NCBI GenBank assembly: GCA_000611775.1
Contig: KK106981.1
Location: forward strand, 7,276,312 to 7,340,311
Origin: Umbilicaria muhlenbergii
Taxonomy: Eukaryota; Ascomycota; Lecanoromycetes; Umbilicariales; Umbilicariaceae
Reading direction: 5' to 3'
Length of the DNA: 64,000 nt
In this document: positions 46,493-58,798 of the stretch, piece by piece
How the letters are laid out: every line of letters starts with the position of its first letter
How positions within the stretch are numbered: position 1 is the first letter of the stretch
Made by a program: the position numbers and the translations under genes
Notes under the pieces: generated by a model
The model's database searches: none
Told to the model about the DNA's origin: nothing
The model's input: the letters and a program-made list of their open reading frames with translations, nothing else

Positions 46493-47303
46493 AACAGTTG
46501 GTGTTCATTTTGGGACTGGCAGAGTTGGATACTCAGAGTCAACGGTGTACCCGTTATTCAGGACTATTAGCCAGTGTACTGATGCGACACAGGTATGCCT
46601 CAAGGGTGATGTGGCATATCAAGATCAATCTTCTTGCAAAGCTGAGATATCCTTAGCACCGAATGACGGGCACAAAGAGAAGCGCGCTCGCAAGCCATGC
46701 GGCTAAGACGAATGAGAAGAGGAAAATGCTGGGTCTTGAGGCTCTTTAAACAAAGACTGCTAGCGAATGGACTGCTTGAAACAGGAGTTGATGCCCTCAT
46801 GGAGAGAGAAGCGATACGAATGCCGGAAACGGGCCTTCGGCGCCTGTTTGAAGTGGACTCTGACTTCATCGAGATTGAATAGCCTGAGAGGGAACGGAGC
46901 AGATAGGGAGAGTGAGGAGAATCCTCGATTCATAGAGATTCTACCTGAACCGATGTCAGGCACCTTGTGATCCCTCGAGAAGAAAAGCTAGATCACGATT
47001 GCGTGTAGTCAAGAACTCGGGACAGGAATGAATGGTATTCTGGAATTCTTGTCTGGTCATGAGGAGCTAGCTTCTAGCTGCTCGAACAATATGCAGAAGT
47101 ACCGCGATACTGCGACTTCTGATAAGTACGAAATCAACACAAATGCTCTAGATGCTCCTACTTCTAGCATGATATCTGATATGTGTGTTTTGTAGTCATA
47201 TACAGCTGCCCCTGCAACGTCCTTCTGTTGCGTCACATTTGGCGAGAGTGCCAAAAGGCCACCCCGTAGCAAAAGCACCAGCCAAACGCCCAAGGACGAT
47301 GCC
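46493..47303. other. Convergent intergenic region
   Basis: 811 bp between converging stop codons. No gene, repeat or RNA recognised. Confidence 0.5.
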
Positions 47304-48174
47304 TCAAGTCATCAAGTCGGGAGTCTCACCGGCCCCCGGGCTCAAAATCGTCCAGTCGAACGGATCCGGCCGCGTGATACGCGACATGGTGGGCAAGGAT
47401 TGCAGAAGCGCATCAAGCTGCTCCAACGTATCCACAATCGTGATGACCGCCATCGCATCCTCCGCCACGAACCCCTCGCCGCGCGCCTTGTCCAACCACT
47501 GCAGCAGAGAGTCGTAGTAGCCCTCGAAATTGAACAGAATGACCGGATGCGTGCAGACACCTATCGCAAGGCTTTCATTCAGCAACGTGGCATGTGATTA
47601 CTATTACGTAGCAAAACCCCCAATTTGAAGTATTTAGACAGCGGAGCGTGGAAGGGAGCCAAACACACCCAACTTAACCCACATCTGCACGGCCACAAAC
47701 TCCTCCAAGGTCCCCAGCCCGCCCGGAAACACGACAAACGCATCCGCCAGGTCCGCCATGCGCCGCTTCTGCGTGTGGATGTCCTCTACCAGCTCGATGT
47801 GGCCCCACACGGGCAGCACGCCGTCAGGCTCGTATTTGAGAAAGGCGCGCGGCTTGAAGCCGCGCACGCTGCCGCCGGCGTCGTGCAGGGCACGGGCAAA
47901 GATGCCCATCAGCCCGCGCGAGGAGCCTCCGTAGACTGTTTCGGGGTATTGTTAGTGAGTGTGTGGGAGAATTTGTCGATGGATTGGGGGGAGAGGGGAG
48001 CAGCAAACCTAGCCGCCATCGGCGCTCGATGAAGATGTGGGCGGCTGAGTGCACGAGAGCGATGTACTTGTCCTTGACAAGGTCGGAGGAGGAAATTCCT
48101 AGGAAGACGCCGATGGAATGAGTGAATGGCCGTTGCGCAATAGGCTTGTCGGGGTCGGGTTTGGTGGAGTCCAT
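47304..48174 (-). CDS. LOG family protein (cytokinin riboside 5'-monophosphate phosphoribohydrolase-like)
   Basis: Cytosolic Rossmann-fold enzyme expected to cleave nucleoside 5'-monophosphates to base and ribose 5-phosphate; in plants and some fungi it releases active cytokinin. Exons on the minus strand are 48174-48009, 47935-47669 and 47560-47304, giving 229 residues. The nucleotide-binding signature VYGGSSRGLMG is rebuilt across the first intron, and the hallmark PGGLGTLEE lies in exon 2 (FVVFPGGLGTLEEFV). The third exon carries THPVILFNFEGYYDSLLQWL. The old database name is lysine decarboxylase, which is misleading. An in-frame ATG at 48222 would add 16 residues (MCGAALPFISHSLGPE) and cannot be excluded. 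No IPT or P450 partner gene lies nearby, so a role in cytokinin synthesis is not supported by context. Confidence 0.9.
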
Positions 48175-49669
48175 TTCTGGACCGAGGGAGTGGCTAATGA
48201 AGGGAAGTGCTGCCCCGCACATTCAGGATTCCGGGACGAGGACGCGGGTAAAGGCGGCTAACGAGCATTTATTACAGTACATAAGTGTGACCAGGTCCCG
48301 CTACGGAACGTACGGTTCTTGCTAGAACGAGTATTTAGAGGCCAAATAAATGTATTATTGCACTAGCTAAATATCGGTCCAGTATTGAATAAATGAACTC
48401 AAGGAAGGAAAGAGAAACCCGAGGCTTTAGAGCCGTTAATATACATGTTCAGGAGCTTTTCATTAAGCCCACTCATGACGTGACTGCTTTTCTCGCTAGA
48501 ACCCCTGCCTCAAACCTCTGCCTCAAATGACGTCTGCTCAGCGGTGAATCAGTGAAATTCAACACTCCCTCTTCAGCTTCGCTGCCGGTGGCTTTCAGGG
48601 GTAATTCTGAAACATAAAATAAATAAAATAATATTTAATGAACGTTAGATTCAGCCTCTGTAAGTAGTAGGTAAAATAACGGCCAAAATGACTCAAATAG
48701 AATCAAAATAAAAACATAAGTTGACAATCACGTGCTCTAAAGACCTAGGGAGTTCATCAGAGGGGAATTTCAGTATACTCTTTTGAATGACTGTTCTGAC
48801 CAAGCTTGAAAAGAGCAGAATTATTCAAGCCTTAACCTGCTTTAATGCTGTCTCAGGTACAAAGTTAGTTTTAAGTCACATGCCGTGGCTATGCTTTACA
48901 TTATACAGCAGAGCAGTCTCAGTAAAGGTGAAAAACCCTGCTCAATTAATTGAAGCAGAGCCTCTGTAAGAGCTTCCTCCTCTTTAACAGACAACAATTG
49001 CTGCCCTGTATGAGCCTTCACGCGCGTGAGGCGGCCATGAAGGCGGTGGTGAAGGGTGAAGGGTGAAATGATATTGCAATGAGCACTTTCTGCTGACGTC
49101 AGGGTGTTGAGGACAGCTGAGCAGTCACTGACTGCTCAGAGTATCTGATTCTCCATCTATGTATTACTAATTGAGTGTATGAGAGCAAAGGGGGGCTTAC
49201 TGTTGGTGATTGAAGAAAGGGATGTTTTGATGAGATTCACCTATTTACTAATCTCGTTACTAGGGCGATTTTCGCTTCTCAGTAGTGGGGGGGTCATTTT
49301 AGGCATTTACCGCTCAAAGACTCATGGCATTTATGCTATTAGATAAACGCAGATTGAAACACGCAACTGTTAGATGAAGTGAGAAATCTTCAACCAACCG
49401 TAGGAGGGAAGCTCTAACAAGTGGTATCATCATGATGGCTTTCAGTACTGAAGAAGCCTAACCTGCCACTTATGGCGGCGCCCGGCGCCTCCCGACACAA
49501 TTCCCTCGTCTCATGGGCCAAACCTTTGTCGGCATCGACCTCCAAAACATCCCGATCCAAAGCTCATTCCAACATCCCAGAAATCTGATATATAACGCAC
49601 TAAACCCCTTTCCAATCTCTCATCCAGCCCATCCTCGTCCCTATCCCCACCTCTCTCTGCCGAATCCCA
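48175..49669. other. AT-rich intergenic region, 1.5 kb
   Basis: No credible gene. AT-rich between about 48330 and 49000. A perfect 23-bp palindrome lies at 49117-49139. The last 170 bp become C-rich and form the leader of the guanine deaminase gene. Confidence 0.5.
49117..49139. repeat. Perfect 23-bp palindrome
   Basis: Two 11-bp arms, CTGAGCAGTCA and TGACTGCTCAG, are separated by a single C. The symmetry would suit a dimeric DNA-binding protein or a small cruciform. No conserved use is known to me. Confidence 0.8.
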
Positions 49670-51497
49670 ATGTCTAACTCCTCCACCGCTGCCCCTCCCC
49701 CACCCCTCCCCCGTGCAGTCTACTTCGGCACCTTTATCCAATGCGCCACGCCCACGACGCTCAAGATCCAAGAACTCACCCTTCTAGGCGTGGATGGAAA
49801 GGGCGTGATCCGGTTTATTGAGCGCAATGTCGATTACAAGGATATCGAGAGGATTGTGAGGGGCACGTATGGATGGAGGGATTATGTTATTGTGAGATTG
49901 AGGGGGCAGGAGGGATTTTGGTTTCCGGGGTTTGTGGGTGAGTGAGGGCTTCTATTGACATCGGTAGTATAAGGCTGGATTACTTCGTTTGAAGGGGTTG
50001 ACGGGACTTTTTGGGTGTGGGGATTGCTCTCGTGCCCTGCATTAACCCTTTGGTATTTTGGAAAGTGTGGCATCTTAAAAGTGCCATTTTATGTTAATCG
50101 TTGGCATGCCTTTTTCCATGTGCCGTCTGTCTCTTTTCCCAACTCTGTATTCTCGTTATCTTCTTGATCTTTCCCCATCATTGCGGCTACTTCTACTTTA
50201 CCTATCCACTCCTGTTCAACCCCCAAGCTAACCTCTCCCCCCAGACACACACACCCACGCCCCCCAACTCCCCAACACCGCCCTCCTCGGCAGCACCACC
50301 CTCCTCGATTGGCTCACAACCTACACCTTCCCGCTCGAATCCTCCCTCTCCTCTTCCCCCCTCGCCACCCGCATCTACACCCGCTGCATCGCGCTCACCC
50401 TTGGTCACGGCACCACCACAGCCGCCTACTACGCCACGACACACGTTCCCGCGACCAACATCCTCGCCGACCTCGCCCTCGCCGCCGGTCAACGCGCCTT
50501 CATCGGTCGCTGCAATATGGACCGCCCGGGTTTGAACCCGGATTGGTATCGTGACGATTCGGCCGCCTCCGCTCTCGCCGACACAAAAGCCTCAGTCGAG
50601 CATATCCGGGCGATCGACCCCCCCCAACCCAACGACAACGGACGCACCAACCTCCTCACCCCAATCCTGACCCCCCGCTTCGCACCCTCCTGCACCCCCG
50701 ACTTACTCGCCTCTCTCGGCCGCCTCGCCGCAGAAGAGGACCTCCCGATCCAAACGCACATCAGCGAGAACGTGTCCGAAATCGCGCTCGTGCGGCAACT
50801 ATTCCCCGCCCACGACTCCTACGCCCACGTGTACGATTCGCACGGCCTGCTGACGGCGCGCACCGTGCTCGCGCACGCGGTGCACCTGTCGCCGCCGGAG
50901 AAGGCGCTCATCGCCCGCCGCGGCTCGAAAGTCTCCCACTGCCCCGTCAGCAACACGGCCCTCTCGTCCGGCTGCTGTCGGGTGCGCGAGCTGCTGGACG
51001 CGGGCATCGACGTCGGGCTCGGCACCGACATGAGCGGGGGGTGTTCCCCGTCTGTCCTGGTCGCGGCGCGGGAGGCAAGCGGCGTAGCGCGCACACTCGT
51101 CGGGTTGCGGCTGGCGGACGACCGGGCCAAACTCAGCGTGGAAGAATGCTTGTACCTGGCTACGATCGGGGGCGCGAAATGTTTGGGGTTGGAAAAGAAA
51201 GTTGGGGGGTTTGAGGTGGGGATGGAGTGGGATGCGCAGGAGGTGGATTTGGGGGCGGTGGTTGGGGAGGAGGGGGGGAAAGAGGGAGAGGGGGTGCTTG
51301 CTGGGATCAGAGAGGGGGAGGGAGGGAAAGAGGGGATGAAGAGGCGGTCGGGAGAGAATGTGGGGGTATGGGGGCCGGTGGATTTGTGGGGGAAGGAGAG
51401 TTGGGAGGAGAGGGTTGCGAAGTGGTTTTACTGTGGAGATGAGCGGAATACGAGAAAGGTTTGGGTTAGGGGGCGCTTGGTGCATGAGCGGGTTTGA
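49670..51497 (+). CDS. Guanine deaminase
   Basis: Zinc amidohydrolase that converts guanine to xanthine in purine salvage and catabolism. Exons are 49670-49937 and 50245-51497 (intron 307 nt, long for this genome), giving 506 residues. Metal-binding residues by family: H92 and H94 in DTHTHAPQ (made across the intron), a His in QTHISENVSE, a His in LAHAVHLS, and D351 in GTDMSGG. Other marks are GTTTAAYYATTH, FIGRCNMDRPG, SHCPVSNTALSSG and the C-terminal WVRGRLVHER. A G/E-rich low-complexity stretch lies near residues 410-450. Both exons change from C-ending to G-ending codons along their length. It converges on FAS2. Confidence 0.94.
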
Positions 51498-51944
51498 AGG
51501 GGCAAGGATGTTTTGGGGGAGAAAGAGGGAAGGAGAGGCAGGCAATACAGATAGCAGAGGAGACGGGAGCGGAGATGACTTGATTGGATTTCGGACTCTG
51601 TATTGGAGAACTGTTGGAGAATTCTTTCGGATTCGTTCGATAGAGGGATATTTTAGATAGGGGGTGGACGGATAGATCGTAGATGTCACCATGTATCCAT
51701 TTGATGATTTCAAAAGAACTGTCTAATGTGGTAGTATTCGCAAAGCTCGCAGCCATAGAACGCTTTCCTCTCCGTATGTGACACCTATGTACATCAATCG
51801 CCAAAATTACAAATGTGTCCCCCGTTTCAATACCAACTGAGGGACATGCCCCATCAAATGCCCAGCAATAGCAACAGGAACCGGTCTGATGTCGGCCAAA
51901 GTCCAACGTTTCACAAGAATGCTAATGTTTTCTTTGTCCGTACT
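51498..51944. other. Convergent 3' region of guanine deaminase and FAS2
   Basis: 447 bp between converging stop codons. No gene or repeat recognised; the two 3' UTRs may overlap here. Confidence 0.5.
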
Positions 51945-54900
51945 CTAGAATGTCGACACCGCAATGGCAATGGCCTGGGTATCGCTATGGCTGATGCTGA
52001 CATTCACGTCCTTCAGGCCCGCTTTGTCAGCGGCGGCTTTGGCATCTCCATGTAACTATATTTACGCTGTCAGCGACTATCGCGTTTGTGTGGCATAAGC
52101 AGAACAACATACAGTGACCACTGGAGCGCCAGTTTCGTCGTTCGCGATTTCAATGTCCTTCATCCCCGCTCCTGCACCCTTACCCTCAACCCCCAAACTC
52201 TTGAAGACGGCTTCTTTGGCGCTCCACCGGCCAGCGAAGCTTGCTCGCACACTAGGTGCCTTTCGGCAATACTCCTGCTCTCTAGCTGTGAAATTCCTCT
52301 CAACGAAAGTATCATTGTCGATGTTGATGGCATCAACACTTTCCACGTCTACACCGACTTTCGAATTCGAGGTATTGGTGGCTTTGGCGAGTGACTCAAC
52401 CATCTGTCGGGTCGACTCTTCGGCCTTCTTATCTTCGGCGGTTTTCTTTGGTAAGGAAGTTGCGTAGTTAAGCTCATTCTTCTTCTTGTCCATAGAGACT
52501 CTCGAGTCGGGGTTGAGGAAGACTTGACTCATTTGCTCGTCCGAGTATGGCGAGTGCGTCTTGGCGACAAAGAGCGTGTTGGTGATGAGACCGTTGTGGA
52601 AGTACCTATAGGCGCGCTTCTGCCTGGCCTGGACTTTGGCCGAGTACGCCTGATATTGTGCCTGGTCAAGAGTAGCGAAGAGATACTTGGGATGGATACC
52701 GATGGCTTGAGCTCCTTTTTGTCCGAATCCAAAGGAGGTAACCGAAAAGGCCTTGATCCCGTCGGTTTGGATGCTACGGCTTGGATATACAATGTAGGCA
52801 AACTTCTCCATAACCTTGTCCACATTGTCGGCATTTCGGTTACCTGGGACCAGACCGCTGTTGAGGACTTGCAGACCGCCGTTAAACATCCACGCTCCAG
52901 CTGCACCCTTGGGATGACCAGTAAGGTACTTCTGGAAGATACCCAAAAGTGCGTTACCCTTCTTCCGGCCCAGGTGCTTCATCTGTTGACAGATGACATC
53001 GGATTCGTTCTTGTCGTTTGCAACAGTCGACGTTCCATGGAACGACGCCACACCTAGATCGTCGATGGTAAGGCCCCATGTAGCCAGTGCACCTCTGAGT
53101 GGTGCAATTCTTGAGTCTTGTTTCCAGAACTTGTTGCCAAGTGCATTCAGCGCGTCTTTCTCTTGGCGTTCGGCTTCCCTCTTGATGTGGTCTGCCCGGT
53201 CTTGCATGTACTCTGATTCGCTGAAGTCAGTCTGTTGCGACTTCATAGCCGCGACTTCCTCTTGCAAGTACATGAGCTCTGATTCTTGCCATTGCTTGAT
53301 TTGCTTCTTCCTTAGGTCGAGTTGACGTCTCCGGTATTTGATGTCAAGCAGAGGTGAAGGGAACTTCGACTGGGTCTCACGGGCTCCTGTTAGGACACCT
53401 TGGCCAGGGGCTGGTACTGACCTTCCGATTTTGTCGGTGGCGGTCGCTGTGTAAGCAAGAATTCCGTAAATTGGCACACCCATGTCCAAGGCAAGCTGAG
53501 CAGTCATTATCACTTGCATACCACATCCTTGTGACTCCATGAAGCCGTTTCTGGTGGTAGTAGTGGGTCGGGACATTTCTTGAGCCGTTCGGCCGTGCGC
53601 GAACTCATCTTCGGCGTTACTGGTGGCCTTCATGTTGGCGAATTCGTATGATCCTTCCTCCTGGAAGTCATCGAAACCACCGACCAAGCAGATACGTGCC
53701 TTGCCTTCCAAGATCGTCTCATAGCCGATGTCGATAGATTCCACAGCAGTAGCGCAAGCACCAACAGGGGTCTTGATAGGTCCGGTGGATGAGAGGAGCA
53801 ACATGTTAACCCAGGCACTCATGGTGTTGATGAAAGACTCCTGTAGAATATCCTTTTGAAGTGGCTTGTCTAAGAAACGGTCTTTGTACATTCCTCGCAG
53901 AGCGTGTGTTCCACCAATACCAGATCCTATACAATTACCCACTTCGGAGATGTGGACATACTTGTAGAATTCATAGGGATCGGTAATACCAGAAGCCAGG
54001 AGAGACTCCACCGTGCAGACGAGCACGAAGAGGGTGACAGGGTCGACTTGCGAGATGATGTCGTCTGGAATACCATAGGTTTTTGCATCCCAGCCAGTCG
54101 GTATTTGGCCAGCGACGAGACGGTCGAACTTTAGGGCTTTCGGGATAAGTAAAGTAGCGCCCTTCTTTAGGCGCACAGTGTATTCTTCGGAGTCAGCGAT
54201 TTTGAATATCTCAACTTTTTCACCGTGCTCGCGCCTAAATTCTTCTGCTGTTTCTTTGGACGACTCAAATGGATCGAGATCTTCCTCAATGACAATTTCT
54301 TGTAAAAGCTGCTTCTTATTGGGATCGTAGCCCTTGAAGAGCTCAGGTTCGATAAGTCGGATACCAGAGTGTTCCAGGATGTATTTCTCGTACTTCGCCT
54401 TGACGTCCTTGTCATCAACTGGCTCGCCCGATTTCGCGTCAACCCATCCGGAGTAGGATTGGCCTTTGAGAGGGCCGTTGTGGTTTTTGATGAGACCCAT
54501 AATCCAGGCCATTTCCACACAACCTTCAAGAGAGAATTTTCCGTACGCTTCCATTTCCCATCGAGTCCTGGAGTTACCCCACGGTCCAACTTCCGAGAAA
54601 CCGGTGATGACCACTACTTTATCGAGGTCGACCATTCCTTTGAGATTGGCGTTGAGAGGCTCGACCTCTTTCTTCCAATCTGGCAACTCGGGAAACTCGA
54701 ATTTGATGTTGGCACGGGGTTCGACGGTGACTTTCTTGTACAAGGCCTCGCTGTCCTCGCCGTTGACGATCTTGTTCTCGAGCGAGGTTTCCTTGGTAAC
54801 CGCCTTTCGAATCTCACTGGACTCCATAATGTCTTTACGTAGATCCGTCATGAGATCCTTAAGATTGGGTAGAAATTGGAGTCCGCCGTTCAAATCAGCC

Positions 54901-57677
54901 ATGACTGGCTCGACTTGACAAAGGTTCGTGATGGTAGGCGTCATCAGTCCGAGGAGATTGAAAGCCATCTCTTGCTGCGAGAACGTCCGAACACCATAAC
55001 GTTCTACACCTTCCGCAACGACATTGTTGCCACTCATCAGACCGGTACCTCGGGTCCAACCGATGACGGCGCCACAGATGGTCAAGAAGTTACCCCAATT
55101 CTCCGAGTGCCATCGGTTGAAGAGGGTCTCGAGGCCCAACTTGGATTCGGAGTACAGACCATCGTTACCAAAGGTACCGTGATTTGGCGATAACGGAAGA
55201 ATCACTTGAGCGGGCCGAGTCTCGAATCCGCGTTCCTGTTTCTGGGTCTTGATGACGCCAAGGAGCCGAAGGACATTGGTCAACATGATGCGATGGGCGA
55301 GTTCTGACTTTGAATCGATGGCGTCGATCTCGCGACCGTTTTCGGGGATTGCTGCAAATGGGATGATGAAATCAAGATCCCAGCCCAGCCCTTTCTTGGT
55401 ATCGAAGATGTACTCAACGAGTGCCTCGACATCCTGCTTGCTCCCTTGGTTGAAAGGTACAACGACAAGCTGAGATCCCAGGGAGCCATAGCGCGCGTAC
55501 ATTGACTGGTAATACTCGGTGACCTCTCGCGAGAAGCGACTGGTTGTGACGATCACCTTTGCACCACCACTGATCAAGCCTTGTAGGACATCGGCACCGA
55601 TAGAGCCAGCACCGGCTCCAGTCATCAGGGCATTCTTTCCCTGAAACGTGACACCGGACTTTGCAGCCTGCTCCAACCCGTCGAGGTACTGCCCTGTAAG
55701 CTTCTTGCTGTACTCCCAGCCATGCTCCTCTTTCCTCTTCAGATGCAAAAAGGGTATGGTCTCGACCCGGCCATGCTTGGCATGACCATTCATTTGTAGT
55801 CGCGCCCCAGGCTTTCCCGGCTTCTTAGCATGACCGTTCACTGCCTTCCCATTTTCCACAGGCATGATTTGACCCTCGTTCATAGCAAGAGATCGAATGA
55901 CATTCTCATACAACTGCCTAATCTGCAACTGAGAGGACTTGGACAGTTTGTGTTGTTGCTTGATGAGCTTGTAGATACGGCTGAGATCATTTTGTACCTT
56001 GGTGCGATTGCCGTACTCTGATATCTTTCCGCCGTCCGCCATCTCGCGCACGTAGTGCTCAAGCTTACGAGCGCTGACCCGGGGTACTTCGGCGTAGTCC
56101 ATGTTACCTCTCGCATCGACGGTTGTTTGAGGACCAGTTGGTATAGCGACATCCTTGTAGACGGGAGCTTGACCCATGACATCTTTGCAGTTGTCGATTA
56201 GCTGCTCGCCGAGTTCTTTCGCGAGCTGGTATGTCTCGCCTCGCTCGGTAGGACAGTTGTCGATGTGATACTGCATGAATTCGAGAAGGAGTGGATTTGA
56301 GCGGTTCATGATACGGATACAGCGGCTAACAATCTCACGGTCCACGGCCTTTAGCCGTCCAAATATAACATCGAAGTACATCGTAAGAGCGTCCTGGCGG
56401 GCCCAGTTCCATGAGGAATCGTACACTCTCGCTTTCAGAGGAGTAAAAGCGGGTTCGATACCATTGGCATAGAATTCACCGTGTTCGGTATTCCACAAGT
56501 CGAGCTGCGCTTGCAAGACCTTTTGAGAGTCTTGCGCACCCACGAATGCCTTGTCGCCGGCGCGGAGATCCATCTTGAGATACCGCGCAAAGAGCTCCAG
56601 TTGTTGCTTGAAAAGAGCTTTTTGGTCCTGGGTAAGGGCGTCCAATGCAGCAGGGTCCATCATCATACCTCCGCCGCCACCTCCACCTCCCCCAACGGCC
56701 GGTGCAGATAGGTCGATCCCCGCGTTCGCAGCATACTTCTTCGAAACATCGTCGAGATAGGCCTTGGCATCATTTTCAGATCCCAACCGCGAAGCGGGTT
56801 CAAGAGTGAGAGCCAACAGTAGCACGCCATCCTGACGCCCTGCTTGCAAACCCCATTTCGTCTCCAAGTGCTTCCGCACCGAGCTCATGTTGAAACCACC
56901 CGGCATTTTTGATGATACCATCCTTGCAATGAGCGAAGACGATTGCTTTCCAAGTTGTCCGTTGAAGGTGGCTTGCATCGAGGCACCTAGCTCGTCCAAG
57001 GGAGTGTCTTCGGGCTTCTCCGGGGTCGAACCAAACTCTTTACCCAGGTCTCCCAAAATCTCGTTCTGGAGAGTTGATTTGCCTGCAAGAAAAGGTGGTG
57101 TTAATCACTAGAAAACATGATATGTGGGTTGATTGCGATACTGACCTCCTACTAGATCCTTGATGGCTTTGCTCAGTGGAATATCACCGAGAGGCTTCTT
57201 GAGCTTCTGGGCGATCAGAGATCTGACAATGTCCGTGGCCGTGACTGGGGCATCGGCGACAACTGCAGCGGGACCTGAACTCTGTTGTTGCGGTGCCGGC
57301 GCTGCGGGAGCCCCGGCCTGTTGTTGTAGTTGTGATGGTGCTGAGGGTTGTGCCGGGGCGTCGCCTCCGGAGGGCGTTGGTTCCTCCTCGGCAGGATCAA
57401 CGTCATAGTAGATTTCCTTTGCGTCTTTGTTGTAACATAGGATTTGTCGCTGGACTGAAAGCGCAGCGTCGTAAGCTTCGTATTTTGTTGCCAGAGTCCT
57501 CTTCGCCATTCCCCCCAAGGTGTCCGCAGGCCCGATCTCGACGATCCGCTCGGTGACCTTGTCCGCAAGGATAACATCTTGCGTCTCAATCCATCGGACG
57601 GGCGAAGCGAATTGGTATGCGAGCAGCTCCACCAGAAGGGTATGGGCCAGTTCCTGCTCAATCTCGGGACGCATCAT
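51945..57677 (-). CDS. FAS2: Fatty acid synthase subunit alpha (type I fungal FAS)
   Basis: Alpha chain of the cytosolic alpha6-beta6 fatty acid synthase that makes palmitoyl- and stearoyl-CoA. Exons on the minus strand are 57677-57146, 52113-57082 (read downwards) and 52055-51945, giving 1870 residues, the usual length. Domain order: the C-terminal piece of the malonyl/palmitoyl transferase (residues 1-95), a Pro/Ala/Gln linker, the acyl carrier domain with phosphopantetheine Ser180 ([11 protein letters not shown], made across the first intron), a ketoreductase ([14 protein letters not shown]), a ketosynthase with catalytic C1287 ([13 protein letters not shown]), and a C-terminal phosphopantetheinyl transferase ([27 protein letters not shown]). 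The last exon restores [14 protein letters not shown]...AVSTF. A nine-glycine run follows the ACP (about 56665-56697). Either of two adjacent ATGs could start it; [11 protein letters not shown] is the conserved beginning. Divergent from FAS1. Confidence 0.97.
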
Positions 57678-58310
57678 GAGGGGGTTTAACGTCCGTAGAC
57701 GGGTCTTGCGCCTGATAGAGCGGTTGAGTGGTTGTATTAGAAGCGGGAAAGGTCGTAAGGAGAGGTCATCACCGTCGTGAAGGATCAGGGTGTATGGGCC
57801 GTCGAGATGGATGGATTGAGGTAGGTCGTAGCAAGTGATGGTGAGGTCAGAGAACCACGGCAGTTCCTAGGACACGTTGAAGGAATACTGTGTTGATGGT
57901 GGTGATGGTGGTGAGGAACAAATTGAGCACACCGTACAGAAGTGTGGCAGCTCTCTGATGGCAGTGATTGCCGAATCCCAATGCACGGGGAACACACGAC
58001 TGTTGGCGGACGTGCCCGCTAAAGGTTTCGACTGTTGGGGGTTTCACTCTTCCTTCGCCTGGCCAAACCCCGTCCGACGGGCCCGCTTCGACCAATCAAT
58101 CACCGCTCGTTGAAGGGCAAGGCAAAAGGGCTGAGGAAGCTAGGCCGGCATGACCCATGTTGCGTCTTGCCTGCATTGGGGAGTGCTCGTTCCGCGCTAG
58201 TCTGTGAAAGGCTTAGCCCCACCTAGGTACCCATCGCAGTGGTGAACTCTCTCGACTCCCTATGGCTCCCTTTCTTCCGACCAAGCTGAACGATGAGCGG
58301 CCACTGTGGT

Positions 58311-58798
58311 ACTAATCGTGCCACGCAACTAATATTCTTCGCATATTAGTGCTCGACGGCTCAACGTCGCCGACGGCTCAACGTCGCATTTTTCTAATTT
58401 TTCAGATTGAGGTCATATTACAACCTCAACTTATGAAATTAACTCATGTAATTGAGAAGGAGTTTAGAAAAGCATATAATGTATCTATCTAAGTAGTACC
58501 TATGTTTATAAAAGAGTGTTGCTGACATTCTATTTGAGGATGAACAATTGTACTTTTTGGATCTCTACAACTTGTCATTTTAATGCAAATAAAATAATCA
58601 GGCCACACCGACGTCTTCAATGAAATCAAGAATTTTATAGATGCTAGATCTAAAAATGACCCTAATCATGCAGCTTTCAGGAAGTTTTAGAATTGATTGT
58701 GCACTACACAATTGAATAAAACGACGTTGAGCCGTCGTGCGACGTTGAGCCGTCGAGCACTAATATGCGAAGAATATTAGTTGCGTGGCACGATTAGT
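58311..58798. mobile_element. MITE-like non-autonomous DNA transposon with 76-77 bp terminal inverted repeats
   Basis: The first 76 bp (58311-58386) and last 77 bp (58722-58798) are inverted copies with a single one-base indel. Outer ends read ACTAATCGTGCCACGCAACT inward. Each arm also holds two copies of CGACGGCTCAACGTCG. The 335-bp centre is AT-rich and has no coding potential. Total length is 488 bp. No clean target-site duplication: if the element is taken as CTAATCG...CGATTAG it is flanked by TA on the left and TC on the right, which could be a mutated TA duplication of the Tc1/mariner type. Confidence 0.88.

Noticed and set aside
47304-48174. Lysine decarboxylase
   Set aside because: PGGLGTLEE and size identify a LOG phosphoribohydrolase; PLP-dependent decarboxylase motifs are absent.
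54000-57700. Long plus-strand frames within FAS2
   Set aside because: They are antisense shadows of a confident gene.
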